DNA from: Endosaccharibacter trunci
GTDB lineage: Bacteria; Pseudomonadota; Alphaproteobacteria; Acetobacterales; Acetobacteraceae
Direction: 5' to 3'
Assembly: GCA_024515975.1 (NCBI GenBank)
Contig: JAMSKV010000007.1
Coordinates: 1 to 64,000, forward strand
DNA length: 64,000 nt
The notes below the pieces were generated by a model, which did not search any database, had not been told where the DNA came from, and saw nothing but the letters and a program-made list of their open reading frames with translations. Position 1 is the first letter of the stretch. Each line of letters starts with the position of its first letter. Positions 16,326 through 24,569 of the stretch are shown here, piece after piece. The position numbers and the translations under genes were made by a program.

Positions 16326-17471
16326 ATGACACCTGCCCTGACGATCGTTCCGGTCGAGACACGCGGACAGATGCAGCGTTTCCTGCGCTTGCCTCGCCGC
16401 ATCTATCGCGGCTTGCCCGGCTTCGTGCCCCCGCTCGATCTGGAGCGGCGCGGCGTGATGTCGCCCCGGAGCGCCCCCTTCTTCAAGGAGGGGCGGGCGC
16501 GTTTCTTTCTCGCCATGCGCGGCCGGCGCTGCGTGGGGCGCATTTCGGCGCAGGTGTCTCCGCTCGCCGTGCTGCATTGGGGCGACCGGATCGGCATGTT
16601 CGGGGCGATCGATGCCGTGGACGATGCCGAGGTGGTCCGGGCACTGGTCGAGGCGGCGGCAACGTGGCTCCGCGCCGAGAACATGCGGGCCATGCGCGGG
16701 CCGTTCCTTCTTTCCATGAACGGGGAGGCCGGGCTTCTGGTGGAAGGTCAGCTGGAGCGCCCGATGCTGATGTCGCCCTGGCATCCGGCCTATCTGGGGG
16801 CCCTGCTGGAGGCGGCCGGGCTGGCGAAGGTGAAGGACCTCGTCTCCTACGAGCTGGAGGTCGGGCCGGCGGCGGAGGCCGCGCTCCCGGTCGGACGCAT
16901 GCGTCTCGCCGACAAGGGCACAGGGCTGTCCGTGCGCGAACTCCGGCCCGACCGTCTGGCGGAGGATGCGGCCATCATGGGCCGACTGTTCAACGACGCC
17001 TGGCACGAGAACTGGGGCTTCGTGCCGATCACCGACCACGATCTGGAGGCGATGGTGAAAGAGCTGAAGCCGCTGATCCGTCCGGAACACCTGGTGATGG
17101 TGGAGCGCGACGGCGACCCGGTCGGCTTCGCCCTCGTGCTGCCCAATATCTACGACGTCGTGGGCGATCTCGGCGGCAATCCCGGGCCGCTCGGGTGGGG
17201 CAAGCTGGCGGTCCGCCTGCTTGGGCATCGCTTCCGCTCCGGCCGGGTGCTGCTGCTCGGAATTTCCGCTTCCCTGCGCGACACCACGCTGGGGGCGATG
17301 ATGCCGTCGCTGATCGTCGCCGAGCTGATGCGCCGTGGACGGACCATGCCGCTCCGCACGGTGGAGCTGGGGTGGGTGCTGGAAGACAACCATCGCATGC
17401 GCCGGCTGATCGAACGTCTCTCGCCGAACCCGAACAAGGTTTTCCGGATCTACGAGCGCGCGCTGGACTGA
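16326..17471 (+). CDS. GNAT-fold N-acyltransferase, candidate bacterial ceramide synthase
   Basis: ATG at 16326 preceded by GGAGGA (10 nt) gives 381 residues. An N-terminal segment IYRGLPGFVPPLDLERR and a second half containing VPITDHDLEAM, VMVERDGDPVGFALVLPN and a C-terminal ELGWVLEDNHRMRRLIERL match the GNAT-related family to which bacterial ceramide synthase bCerS (Caulobacter CCNA_01212) belongs. That enzyme N-acylates the sphingoid base or its keto form with a fatty acyl-CoA. The divergent SDR and nearby spt support this identity. There is no obvious membrane segment; a peripheral inner-membrane location is likely. Confidence 0.75.
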   Translation: MTPALTIVPVETRGQMQRFLRLPRRIYRGLPGFVPPLDLERRGVMSPRSAPFFKEGRARFFLAMRGRRCVGRISAQVSPLAVLHWGDRIGMFGAIDAVDDAEVVRALVEAAATWLRAENMRAMRGPFLLSMNGEAGLLVEGQLERPMLMSPWHPAYLGALLEAAGLAKVKDLVSYELEVGPAAEAALPVGRMRLADKGTGLSVRELRPDRLAEDAAIMGRLFNDAWHENWGFVPITDHDLEAMVKELKPLIRPEHLVMVERDGDPVGFALVLPNIYDVVGDLGGNPGPLGWGKLAVRLLGHRFRSGRVLLLGISASLRDTTLGAMMPSLIVAELMRRGRTMPLRTVELGWVLEDNHRMRRLIERLSPNPNKVFRIYERALD

Positions 17472-17589
17472 TCTTGAGGCCCGGAAACGGGCTCTCCGAA
17501 CCTGTCGTTTCGGCGCCGGTTTCCGCTCTCGAAAGGGTGCTTCAAACGCCCGCTTGTTTTTGGCGCGTCGTCGGGTCCATAAATGGATC

Positions 17590-18357
17590 ATGAGCGGGCA
17601 GGCCGTCAGGACCGAGCTGTTCCCCGAGGGGGATACCAAGCGTCGCATTCTGGATGCGGCCGAGGTCCTGTTCGTGGCGCACGGGGCGGACGACATGTCG
17701 CTGCGTGCCGTCACCAGCAGCGCCGGCCTCAACATTGCCGCCGTGAACTACCATTTCGGCAACAAGGACAACCTGATCGAGTCCCTGCTCGCGCGCAGGC
17801 TGGATCCGTTGAACGACGAGCGCGCCCGGATGCTCGCCGAATGCGAGCGGCGCTGGCCGGACCGGCAACTGACCGTCGACCACGTTCTGGCCGCCATGTT
17901 CGTGCCGGCGCTCCGCCTTGCCGGGGCCGGCGGCGAGGAGACGTTGCGCGGCGCGCAGTTCTTCGGGCGGGCCTATTCCGACCCCTCGCCGATCGTCACC
18001 GCTTTCGTGAAGCATCGCTACGAGGCGGTGACGGTGCGGTTTCTGGAGGCTTTCGCGCGGACCTTGCCGCATCTGCCGCGTGCGGATCTGCGTCTGCGTC
18101 TGGCCGTGGTGCTCAAATCCGTGGCCGGTCTGATCGCTGGTCCAGAGATGCCGGACCTGCTGGCGGCGTTTGTGCGCAACGGCATGGGGCCGGAGCAGAG
18201 CGAGCGCCGGTTTCTCGGCAGTCTTGGCAGCCTGATGAGCGGCGCGCTCAGGGCGCCGTTGCGCGCCGACAACACCGCTTTCAACGAGATCTTCGCCTTG
18301 CCCGAAGCGTCGCCGGCAGAAGCGCGCTCGGAATCGAACCGGGAGGGTTCCCCATGA
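17590..18357 (+). CDS. TetR-family regulator of the fatty-acid oxidation operon
   Basis: Start ATG at 17590 (255 residues), chosen over a TTG at 17554. The N-terminal helix-turn-helix reads RRILDAAEVLFVAHG, MSLRAVTSSAGLN and AVNYHFGNKDNLIESLL, a canonical TetR DNA-binding domain. The C-terminal domain is helical and would bind a ligand, probably a fatty acyl-CoA. It overlaps fadE (ATGA at 18354-18357) and is the first gene of the beta-oxidation operon, so it likely autoregulates it in the manner of PsrA/FadR-type TetR repressors. The effector is inferred from the gene context. Confidence 0.85.
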   Translation: MSGQAVRTELFPEGDTKRRILDAAEVLFVAHGADDMSLRAVTSSAGLNIAAVNYHFGNKDNLIESLLARRLDPLNDERARMLAECERRWPDRQLTVDHVLAAMFVPALRLAGAGGEETLRGAQFFGRAYSDPSPIVTAFVKHRYEAVTVRFLEAFARTLPHLPRADLRLRLAVVLKSVAGLIAGPEMPDLLAAFVRNGMGPEQSERRFLGSLGSLMSGALRAPLRADNTAFNEIFALPEASPAEARSESNREGSP

Positions 18358-20858
18358 TCGCCATCTGGATCATCGCTGTTCTCGCCGGCGCGTTCGCGCT
18401 GTGTTTCGTCGGCGCGCCTGCCGGCTTCTGGGTCGCGGCGCTGGCGGTCTGGATCGCCGTGGGTCTGGCCGCGCATCTGATCGGCGCCGCCGCCGCGATC
18501 GTGCTGGCGGCGCTGCTCGTGCTGCCGATGCTGGTGGTGGCGATCGTGCCGCTGCGGCGGGCGCTCGTGTCGCGCAGACTGCGTCCGGTGTTCCGCTCGA
18601 TCATGCCGAAGATGAGCGCGACCGAGAGCGCCGCGATCGAGGCCGGCACGGTCTGGTGGGATGCGGCCCTGTTTTCCGGCCGCCCGGACTGGAACGTGCT
18701 CCTGAAGACGCCCGCTCCGTCTCTGACCGCCGAAGAGCAGAGCTTTCTCGACAACGAAACCGAGCAACTCTGCGATCTCTCGAGCGACTGGGATTCCACC
18801 AGCCTCTGGCAGGACCTTCCGCCGGATGCCTGGGCGTTCGCGAAGGAGAAGGGCTTCCTCGGCATGATCATTCCCCGCCGCTATGGCGGGCTGGAATTCT
18901 CCGCCTACGCGCACAGCCAGGTGATCCAGAAGCTGTCGACGCGCTGCTCGGCTGCGTCGGTGTCGGTGATGGTGCCGAACTCCCTCGGCCCGGCGGAGCT
19001 GCTGCTGCATTACGGTACCGAGCAGCAGAAGAACCACTATCTGCCGCGTCTCGCGCGCGGCGACGATATTCCGTGCTTCGCGCTCACCAACCCCTATGCG
19101 GGGTCGGATGCGGCCTCCATCACCGATCGCGGCGTGGTCTGCGTGGGCGAATTCCAGGGCCAGCAGGTGCTCGGCTTCCGGGTCACCTGGCGCAAGCGCT
19201 ACATCACGCTGGCGCCGATCGCCACCGTCCTGGGGCTGGCCTTCCGGGCGCACGATCCTGACGGCCTGCTCGGCGACAAGGCCGATCTCGGCATCACCTG
19301 CGCGCTGATCCCGCGCGATCATCCGGGTGTGGTGATCGGCCGGCGTCATTGGCCGTTGAATGCCGTGTTCCAGAACGGCCCCACCACCGGCGACGACGTG
19401 TTCGTGCCGCTGGACATGGTGATCGGCGGCCGCGCCCAGGTCGGCAATGGCTGGCGTATGTTGATGGAATGCCTGGCCGCCGGCCGCGCGATCTCCTTGC
19501 CGTCCTCGAATGTCGGGATGGGCAAGCTCGCCGTGCGCGGGGTCAGCGCCTATTCCGCCATACGCCGCCAGTTCAACCTGCCGGTCGCGCAGTTCGAGGC
19601 GGTGCAGGAACCCCTGGCCCGCATGGGAGGGCATCTCTACGCGATCGATGCGGTGCGCCGCCTGTCGGCTTCCGCGCTCGACCAGGGCGAAAAGCCGTCT
19701 GTGATTTCTGCGATCGCCAAGTATCACGTGACCGAACGCGCCCGCATCATCGTCAACGACGGCATGGACGTGATCGGCGGCAAGGGAATCTGCATGGGAC
19801 CGGGCAATTTCCTGGCCCGTGCCTATCAGCAGATCCCGATCGCCATCACCGTCGAGGGCGCGAACATCATGACGCGCGCCCTGATCATTTTCGGTCAGGG
19901 CGCCATACGCTGCCATCCGTTCGTGTTGACGCTGATGCGCACGGCATCGGACCGCAGCGACGGCGCGCTGGCTGCATTCGACCGTGCCCTGTTCGGGCAT
20001 TTCGGCTTCGTCTTCCGCAACATGGCGCGCGCGCTGATGTTCGCGCTGACGGGCGGGCTGTTCATCGCGGCACCCCGCGACGCCGCGCCGCAACTGAGTG
20101 CCGATTACCGCCGCGCCACGCGGCTCTCGACCGCGCTGGCCTTGCTTGCCGACATCTCCATGGCGACGCTGGGCGGATCGCTGAAGCGGCGCGAAGCCAT
20201 CACCGGACGGCTGGGCGATGTGCTGTCGCAGCTCTTCATCATCTCCTCGATTTTGAAGCGGTTCGAGGACGATGGTCGTCCGGAAGAAGATCTTCCCCTG
20301 GTGCGCTGGGCGCTGGACGATGCCTTCCATCGCGCCGGCGAGGCTGTGGAGGGCGTGCTCAGCAACTATCCGAACCGCCTGGTGGCGGGCTTCGTGCGCG
20401 CCCTGGCCTTTCCGTTCGGCCTGCATCTGCCCAAGCCGGATGACAGCACGGGCGCACGGATCGCGACCCTTCTGCGCACCGACAACCCGTCCCGCCGGCG
20501 CCTGCTGGCCGATAGCTGGTTCCCGCGCATGGAGGTCGATCGCATTGCTGCGGGCGACGTCGCCTTCGCGCTCTACCCGCAGATCGAGGCGATCGAGCGC
20601 CGCCTGAAAGGCGAGATCGCGGCGAAGCGCATCGAGCGCCTGCCGCAGGATCTGGGCAGGCTGGATGGCTGGGCAGAACGCGCCGAGGCGCTGGGGCTGA
20701 TCGACGCGGCCGAACGCGCCGTGATCGCGCAATTCGTGACGCATGCCGACATGGTCGTGCAGGTCGACGACTTCCCCGCCGATTTCGGCGCGGCCGACAA
20801 TGCGCGCGCGCTGATGGAGCGAAGTCACGTCCCGTCGGTGCAGGACGCCGCCGAATGA
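18354..20858 (+). CDS. fadE: FadE-type acyl-CoA dehydrogenase
   Basis: The 834-residue length and layout match the long E. coli FadE type. There are N-terminal membrane helices (residues 1-65), then an acyl-CoA dehydrogenase domain with FLGMIIPRRYGGLEFS, FALTNPYAGSDA and VIGGKGICMGPGNFLAR, and a long helical C-terminal extension (DUF1974-like). It carries out the first, FAD-linked step of beta-oxidation, acyl-CoA to trans-2-enoyl-CoA, at the inner membrane. Coupled to the TetR gene upstream and to the reductase downstream by ATGA overlaps. Confidence 0.9.
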   Translation: MIAIWIIAVLAGAFALCFVGAPAGFWVAALAVWIAVGLAAHLIGAAAAIVLAALLVLPMLVVAIVPLRRALVSRRLRPVFRSIMPKMSATESAAIEAGTVWWDAALFSGRPDWNVLLKTPAPSLTAEEQSFLDNETEQLCDLSSDWDSTSLWQDLPPDAWAFAKEKGFLGMIIPRRYGGLEFSAYAHSQVIQKLSTRCSAASVSVMVPNSLGPAELLLHYGTEQQKNHYLPRLARGDDIPCFALTNPYAGSDAASITDRGVVCVGEFQGQQVLGFRVTWRKRYITLAPIATVLGLAFRAHDPDGLLGDKADLGITCALIPRDHPGVVIGRRHWPLNAVFQNGPTTGDDVFVPLDMVIGGRAQVGNGWRMLMECLAAGRAISLPSSNVGMGKLAVRGVSAYSAIRRQFNLPVAQFEAVQEPLARMGGHLYAIDAVRRLSASALDQGEKPSVISAIAKYHVTERARIIVNDGMDVIGGKGICMGPGNFLARAYQQIPIAITVEGANIMTRALIIFGQGAIRCHPFVLTLMRTASDRSDGALAAFDRALFGHFGFVFRNMARALMFALTGGLFIAAPRDAAPQLSADYRRATRLSTALALLADISMATLGGSLKRREAITGRLGDVLSQLFIISSILKRFEDDGRPEEDLPLVRWALDDAFHRAGEAVEGVLSNYPNRLVAGFVRALAFPFGLHLPKPDDSTGARIATLLRTDNPSRRRLLADSWFPRMEVDRIAAGDVAFALYPQIEAIERRLKGEIAAKRIERLPQDLGRLDGWAERAEALGLIDAAERAVIAQFVTHADMVVQVDDFPADFGAADNARALMERSHVPSVQDAAE

Positions 20859-22252
20859 GCTCCGGAACGCCGTCGGGAGACCGTTATCTGGATTTCGTGA
20901 ACGGACCGGTCGGCGGTCTGCTGGCGAAGCGGCTCGGCCTGCCGACTCCCGTCCGCCTGGTGCGCAACGGCGACCGCGCGGCCAAGGCGCGGCCGGTCCT
21001 GGTCGGGGCCGCGAAGGGTGCGCGGCTGCTTTCGGCGCTGGCGGTGAATTTCGCCGGACAGCACGTGGTGTCGTTCTATCACCACGATGCGGAGAGCTGG
21101 CGCGAGGCCGCCGAGGAGCACGGTCTGATGAGCGGGCGTTTCGGAGAGCGAAGCGGACGCGTCGGCGCTCTGGTGTTCGACGCCAGCGGAATCGAAACGG
21201 TGGACGGGCTGGGCGCGCTGTATCGCTTCTTCCATGACAGCATCCGCGCCGTCTGTCCGAACGGCCGCATCCTGGTTCTGTCCATCCCGCCGGAGAGCGC
21301 CGGAACGGCGGAAGCCGCCGCCGTGCAGCGCGGCCTGGAAGGATTCACCCGTTCGCTCGGCAAGGAGGCGCGCCGCGCCATCGCGGTGCAACTCATCGAG
21401 GTCGCGCCCGGCGCGGAAGCCGCGATCGGCAGCACATTGCGCTTTTTCCTGTCGCCAGGTTCGGCCTATGTGTCCGGCCAGGTGGTACGGATCGACGCCG
21501 AAAGCGGCCAGTATGCGTCCGGGACGACGCGCCGTACCGTGCTGGTCACCGGTGCGGCACAGGGCATCGGCGCCGCCATCGCGGAGCTGTTTTCCGCGCG
21601 CGGCGATCAGGTGGTGGTGCTGGATGTTCCCGCCATGGCCGACAAGGTCGCGGAAACGGCGACGCGCCTGAACGGCGTCGGCCTGCCGCTCGACATCACC
21701 GCCGCGGATGCCGCGGACGCGGTTCTGCAGCATGCGAGATCCTGCGGCGGGTTCGACGTGGTGGTGCACAATGCCGGCATCACGCGCGACAGGACGATCG
21801 CCCGCATGGAACGCGCGGGTTGGGACGAGGTGATGGCGGTGAATCTGCGGGCGCCGCTGCGCATCACCGAAAAACTCCTCGCGGGCGGCGGCCTCAGGCC
21901 GAATGGACGCATCGTCTGCGTGTCGTCGATGAGCGGCATTGCCGGCAATCCGGGCCAGACCAACTACGCGTTGACGAAGGCAGCGCTGATCGGCCTGGTG
22001 AAGCGCCTGGCGCCGGCCGCGCGCGAGGCTGGTGCTACCATCAACGCCGTCGCGCCCGGGTTCATCGAAACGCGCATGACGGCGGCGATTCCCTTCATGG
22101 TTCGCGAAGCGGGACGACGCCTGAACGCGATGGGGCAGGGCGGGCGGCCGGTCGATGTGGCGGAAGCCATCGCCTGGCTGGCGGACCGGGACAGCTATGG
22201 CGTGAACGGACAGACCATTCGCGTCTGCGGCCAGAGCCTGTTGGGGGCATGA
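20855..22252 (+). CDS. High-molecular-weight FabG4-type 3-oxoacyl-(CoA/ACP) reductase
   Basis: A 465-residue SDR with an extra N-terminal flavodoxin-like half (1-225) and a C-terminal catalytic half: TGAAQGIG (232-239), HNAGITRD, and catalytic S358, Y371, K375 (YALTK). This two-part architecture is that of HMwFabG/FabG4, which uses NADH and acts on CoA thioesters. In this operon it most likely interconverts 3-hydroxyacyl-CoA and 3-oxoacyl-CoA, the third step of beta-oxidation, in place of a FadB/FadN protein. Overlaps both neighbours by 4 bp. Confidence 0.85.
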   Translation: MSSGTPSGDRYLDFVNGPVGGLLAKRLGLPTPVRLVRNGDRAAKARPVLVGAAKGARLLSALAVNFAGQHVVSFYHHDAESWREAAEEHGLMSGRFGERSGRVGALVFDASGIETVDGLGALYRFFHDSIRAVCPNGRILVLSIPPESAGTAEAAAVQRGLEGFTRSLGKEARRAIAVQLIEVAPGAEAAIGSTLRFFLSPGSAYVSGQVVRIDAESGQYASGTTRRTVLVTGAAQGIGAAIAELFSARGDQVVVLDVPAMADKVAETATRLNGVGLPLDITAADAADAVLQHARSCGGFDVVVHNAGITRDRTIARMERAGWDEVMAVNLRAPLRITEKLLAGGGLRPNGRIVCVSSMSGIAGNPGQTNYALTKAALIGLVKRLAPAAREAGATINAVAPGFIETRMTAAIPFMVREAGRRLNAMGQGGRPVDVAEAIAWLADRDSYGVNGQTIRVCGQSLLGA

Positions 22253-23142
22253 GCGCCATGTCGGACCGCGACAACAACGTGCGCGTCCTGTCGGCGCCGC
22301 CCAGCGCGCGGGACTCGATGCTGGGCGGGCTGCAGAGCCTGCGCCGCCGCGCCAGCGTCCCGCTCGTTCTTCCGGACACGGTGCTTCAGCTCGACCGGCA
22401 GCGTCTGGAGCCGCGCAGGATCGCCGCCTACGCCAAACTCTGCGGCTTCTCGCCGGATCAGGGCGTGCCGGCCACCTTTCCGCATATGCTCGGGTTCCCG
22501 CTGCACATGGCGTTGCTGCTGGAGCCCGCCTTTCCGTATCCCCTGATCGGCCTCGTGCATCTGGCCAATACCATCCGGCAGCACGAGGCGCTGCGTGCGG
22601 GCGAGACGCTCGATGTCGCGGTGCGGTTCGGCGAGCCTCTCCACCACGACAAGGGCCAGGCTTTCACCGTGCTGACCGAAATGCGTCGCGGCGGCGACAC
22701 CGTGTGGGAGTCGGGCAGCACCTATCTCCGCCTCGGCGTTCGCCAGGCCGAGGGGCAGCCCGTGCCGCCCCCGCCGGTTGGACCGCAGCCGCTCGCGGTG
22801 GCCGGTCGCTGGCGTCAGCCGCGCTCGATCGGTCCGCGCTACGCGGCGGTGTCCGGCGACCGCAACCCGATCCATACCTCGCGTCTCGGCGCACGCCTGC
22901 TCGGCTTCCGCAGCCCCATCGCGCACGGCATGTGGATGCTGGCGAAAAGCGCCGCGGCGCTTCTGCCGGAGACGCCGGTCCGGACGGCCGAGATCGAGGT
23001 GGCCTTCCGTGCGCCGGCCTTCCTGCCTGGCTCGGCCTTGTTGCTGGCCACGCAACGCCAGACCGGAACCTTGTTCGAGCTGCGCAACGGGCGCGCCGAG
23101 CAGTTGCATCTGCGTGGCCTGCTGCGCGCGGAGGCGGCATGA
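22249..23142 (+). CDS. MaoC-like (R)-specific enoyl-CoA hydratase
   Basis: A 297-residue protein starting at the ATGA overlap with the reductase (a second ATG at 22258 is possible). The C-terminal hot-dog domain contains the hydratase-2 motif YAAVSGDRNPIH followed by ARLLGFRSPIAHGMW, with the Asp/His pair of the MaoC active site. The N-terminal half looks like a degenerate second hot-dog. It hydrates 2-enoyl-CoA to 3-hydroxyacyl-CoA, the second step of the cycle; the MaoC type would give the R isomer, which fits the partner FabG4-type reductase. Confidence 0.85.
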   Translation: MSAMSDRDNNVRVLSAPPSARDSMLGGLQSLRRRASVPLVLPDTVLQLDRQRLEPRRIAAYAKLCGFSPDQGVPATFPHMLGFPLHMALLLEPAFPYPLIGLVHLANTIRQHEALRAGETLDVAVRFGEPLHHDKGQAFTVLTEMRRGGDTVWESGSTYLRLGVRQAEGQPVPPPPVGPQPLAVAGRWRQPRSIGPRYAAVSGDRNPIHTSRLGARLLGFRSPIAHGMWMLAKSAAALLPETPVRTAEIEVAFRAPAFLPGSALLLATQRQTGTLFELRNGRAEQLHLRGLLRAEAA

Positions 23143-23178
23143 ACGCCAACCGCCACGGCCGAGGGAGATGAACGAGCC

Positions 23179-24462
23179 ATGCTGAGCGCAGCCGCCCCGA
23201 GACGCGTCGCCATCATTGGCGGCAGCCGCATTCCGTTCGCGCGGGCCAACACCGCCTATGCGGAGCTTTCCAACAGCGACATGCTCGCCGGCGCCCTGCA
23301 GGCGCTGGTGGATCGTTTCGATCTGCATGGGCAAAGGCTGGGCGAGGTGGTTGCCGGCGCGGTGCTGAAACATGCGCGCGACATCAATCTCACCCGCGAA
23401 TGCGTGTTCTCCACCACGCTGTCGCATGAGACGCCGGCCTACGATATCCAGCAGGCCTGCGGCACCGGGTTGGAGGCGGCGATCCTGGTCGCCAACAAGA
23501 TCGCGCTGGGCCAGATCGATTGCGGCATAGCCGGCGGCGTGGACACGGTGTCCGATGCGCCGATCGCGCTGAACGACGGTCTGCGCAAGACGCTTCTGCG
23601 TGCCGGCCGGGCCCGTTCGGTGGGCGGCAGGATCGCGGCGTTCGGCGGCGCGCGGCCGTCGATGCTCAAGCCCGAACTGCCGCGCAACGCGGAGATACGC
23701 ACCGGCCTGTCGATGGGCGAGCATTGCGAACTGATGGCGCGCCGCTGGAACATCGCGCGCGCCGACCAGGACGCGCTCGCCGTCGCCAGCCACCGTAACC
23801 TCCACGCGGCATACGAGGCGGGATATCTGAACAGTCTCGTGGTGCCGTTCGAGGGTCTGTCGCGCGACAACAACCTGCGTCCCGATATCGACCCCGGGAA
23901 GATCGCCGCGATGAAGCCTGTCTTCGATCGCAGGGCCGGCACGCTGACGGCGGCGAACTCGACCCCTCTGACCGATGGCGCCGCCGTGGTACTGCTTGCG
24001 TCGGAAGATTGGGCGCGTGAGCGCGGGCTGCCCATTCTTGCCTATCTGCGCGCCGGCGAGGCGGCAGCGGTGGATTTCGTGCGGGGCGACGAAGGGTTGC
24101 TGATGGCGCCGGTGCATGCCGTGCCGCGCATGCTGTCGAAGCTCGGCCTGTCTTTGCAGGATTTCGATTTCTACGAAATCCATGAAGCGTTCGCGGCACA
24201 GGTTCTGTGCACGCTGGCTGCCTGGGAAGATGCCGAGTACGCGCGCGAGCGCCTCGGGCTCGCCGAGCCGCCTGGCGCGATCGACCGGGCGAAGATGAAC
24301 ATGTGGGGCGGTTCGCTGGCGACGGGCCATCCGTTCGCGGCAACCGGCGGCCGCATTCTGGCCTCCCTGGCCACGATGATCGACCGCCGCGGCTCCGGGC
24401 GCGGGCTGATCTCGGTTTGCGCCGCCGCAGGACAGGGGGTCGTGGCCGTGATCGAAAAATAG
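23179..24462 (+). CDS. fadI: Acetyl-CoA C-acyltransferase (thiolase, FadI type)
   Basis: 427 residues with all thiolase landmarks: nucleophilic C94 in QQACGTG, the HEAFAAQ loop, H384 in TGHPFAATGGR and C414 in CAAAGQG. It cleaves 3-oxoacyl-CoA with CoA, the last step of beta-oxidation. Located 36 bp after the hydratase in the same operon. Biosynthetic acetoacetyl-CoA thiolase is an alternative, but the neighbours indicate degradation. Confidence 0.85.
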   Translation: MLSAAAPRRVAIIGGSRIPFARANTAYAELSNSDMLAGALQALVDRFDLHGQRLGEVVAGAVLKHARDINLTRECVFSTTLSHETPAYDIQQACGTGLEAAILVANKIALGQIDCGIAGGVDTVSDAPIALNDGLRKTLLRAGRARSVGGRIAAFGGARPSMLKPELPRNAEIRTGLSMGEHCELMARRWNIARADQDALAVASHRNLHAAYEAGYLNSLVVPFEGLSRDNNLRPDIDPGKIAAMKPVFDRRAGTLTAANSTPLTDGAAVVLLASEDWARERGLPILAYLRAGEAAAVDFVRGDEGLLMAPVHAVPRMLSKLGLSLQDFDFYEIHEAFAAQVLCTLAAWEDAEYARERLGLAEPPGAIDRAKMNMWGGSLATGHPFAATGGRILASLATMIDRRGSGRGLISVCAAAGQGVVAVIEK

Positions 24463-24569
24463 AACGTACTCTACTGGTCCTTCTCAAGAAGAGCCCAAAC
24501 GGGCCGAAAAAGAGACCCTCGAAGGGCCGGATTGATGAAATGGGTTCGCGAGGACTTGGGGAAACGAAA

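Noticed and set aside
17475..17497. Terminator hairpin after the ceramide-synthase candidate (GCCCG-GAAA-CGGGC)
   Set aside because: The stem is only five base pairs plus a wobble and lacks a T-tract; too weak to call.
18018..20828. Long minus-strand open frame opposite fadE
   Set aside because: It is rich in Arg, His and Gln without domains and mirrors the conserved fadE codons; a GC artefact.
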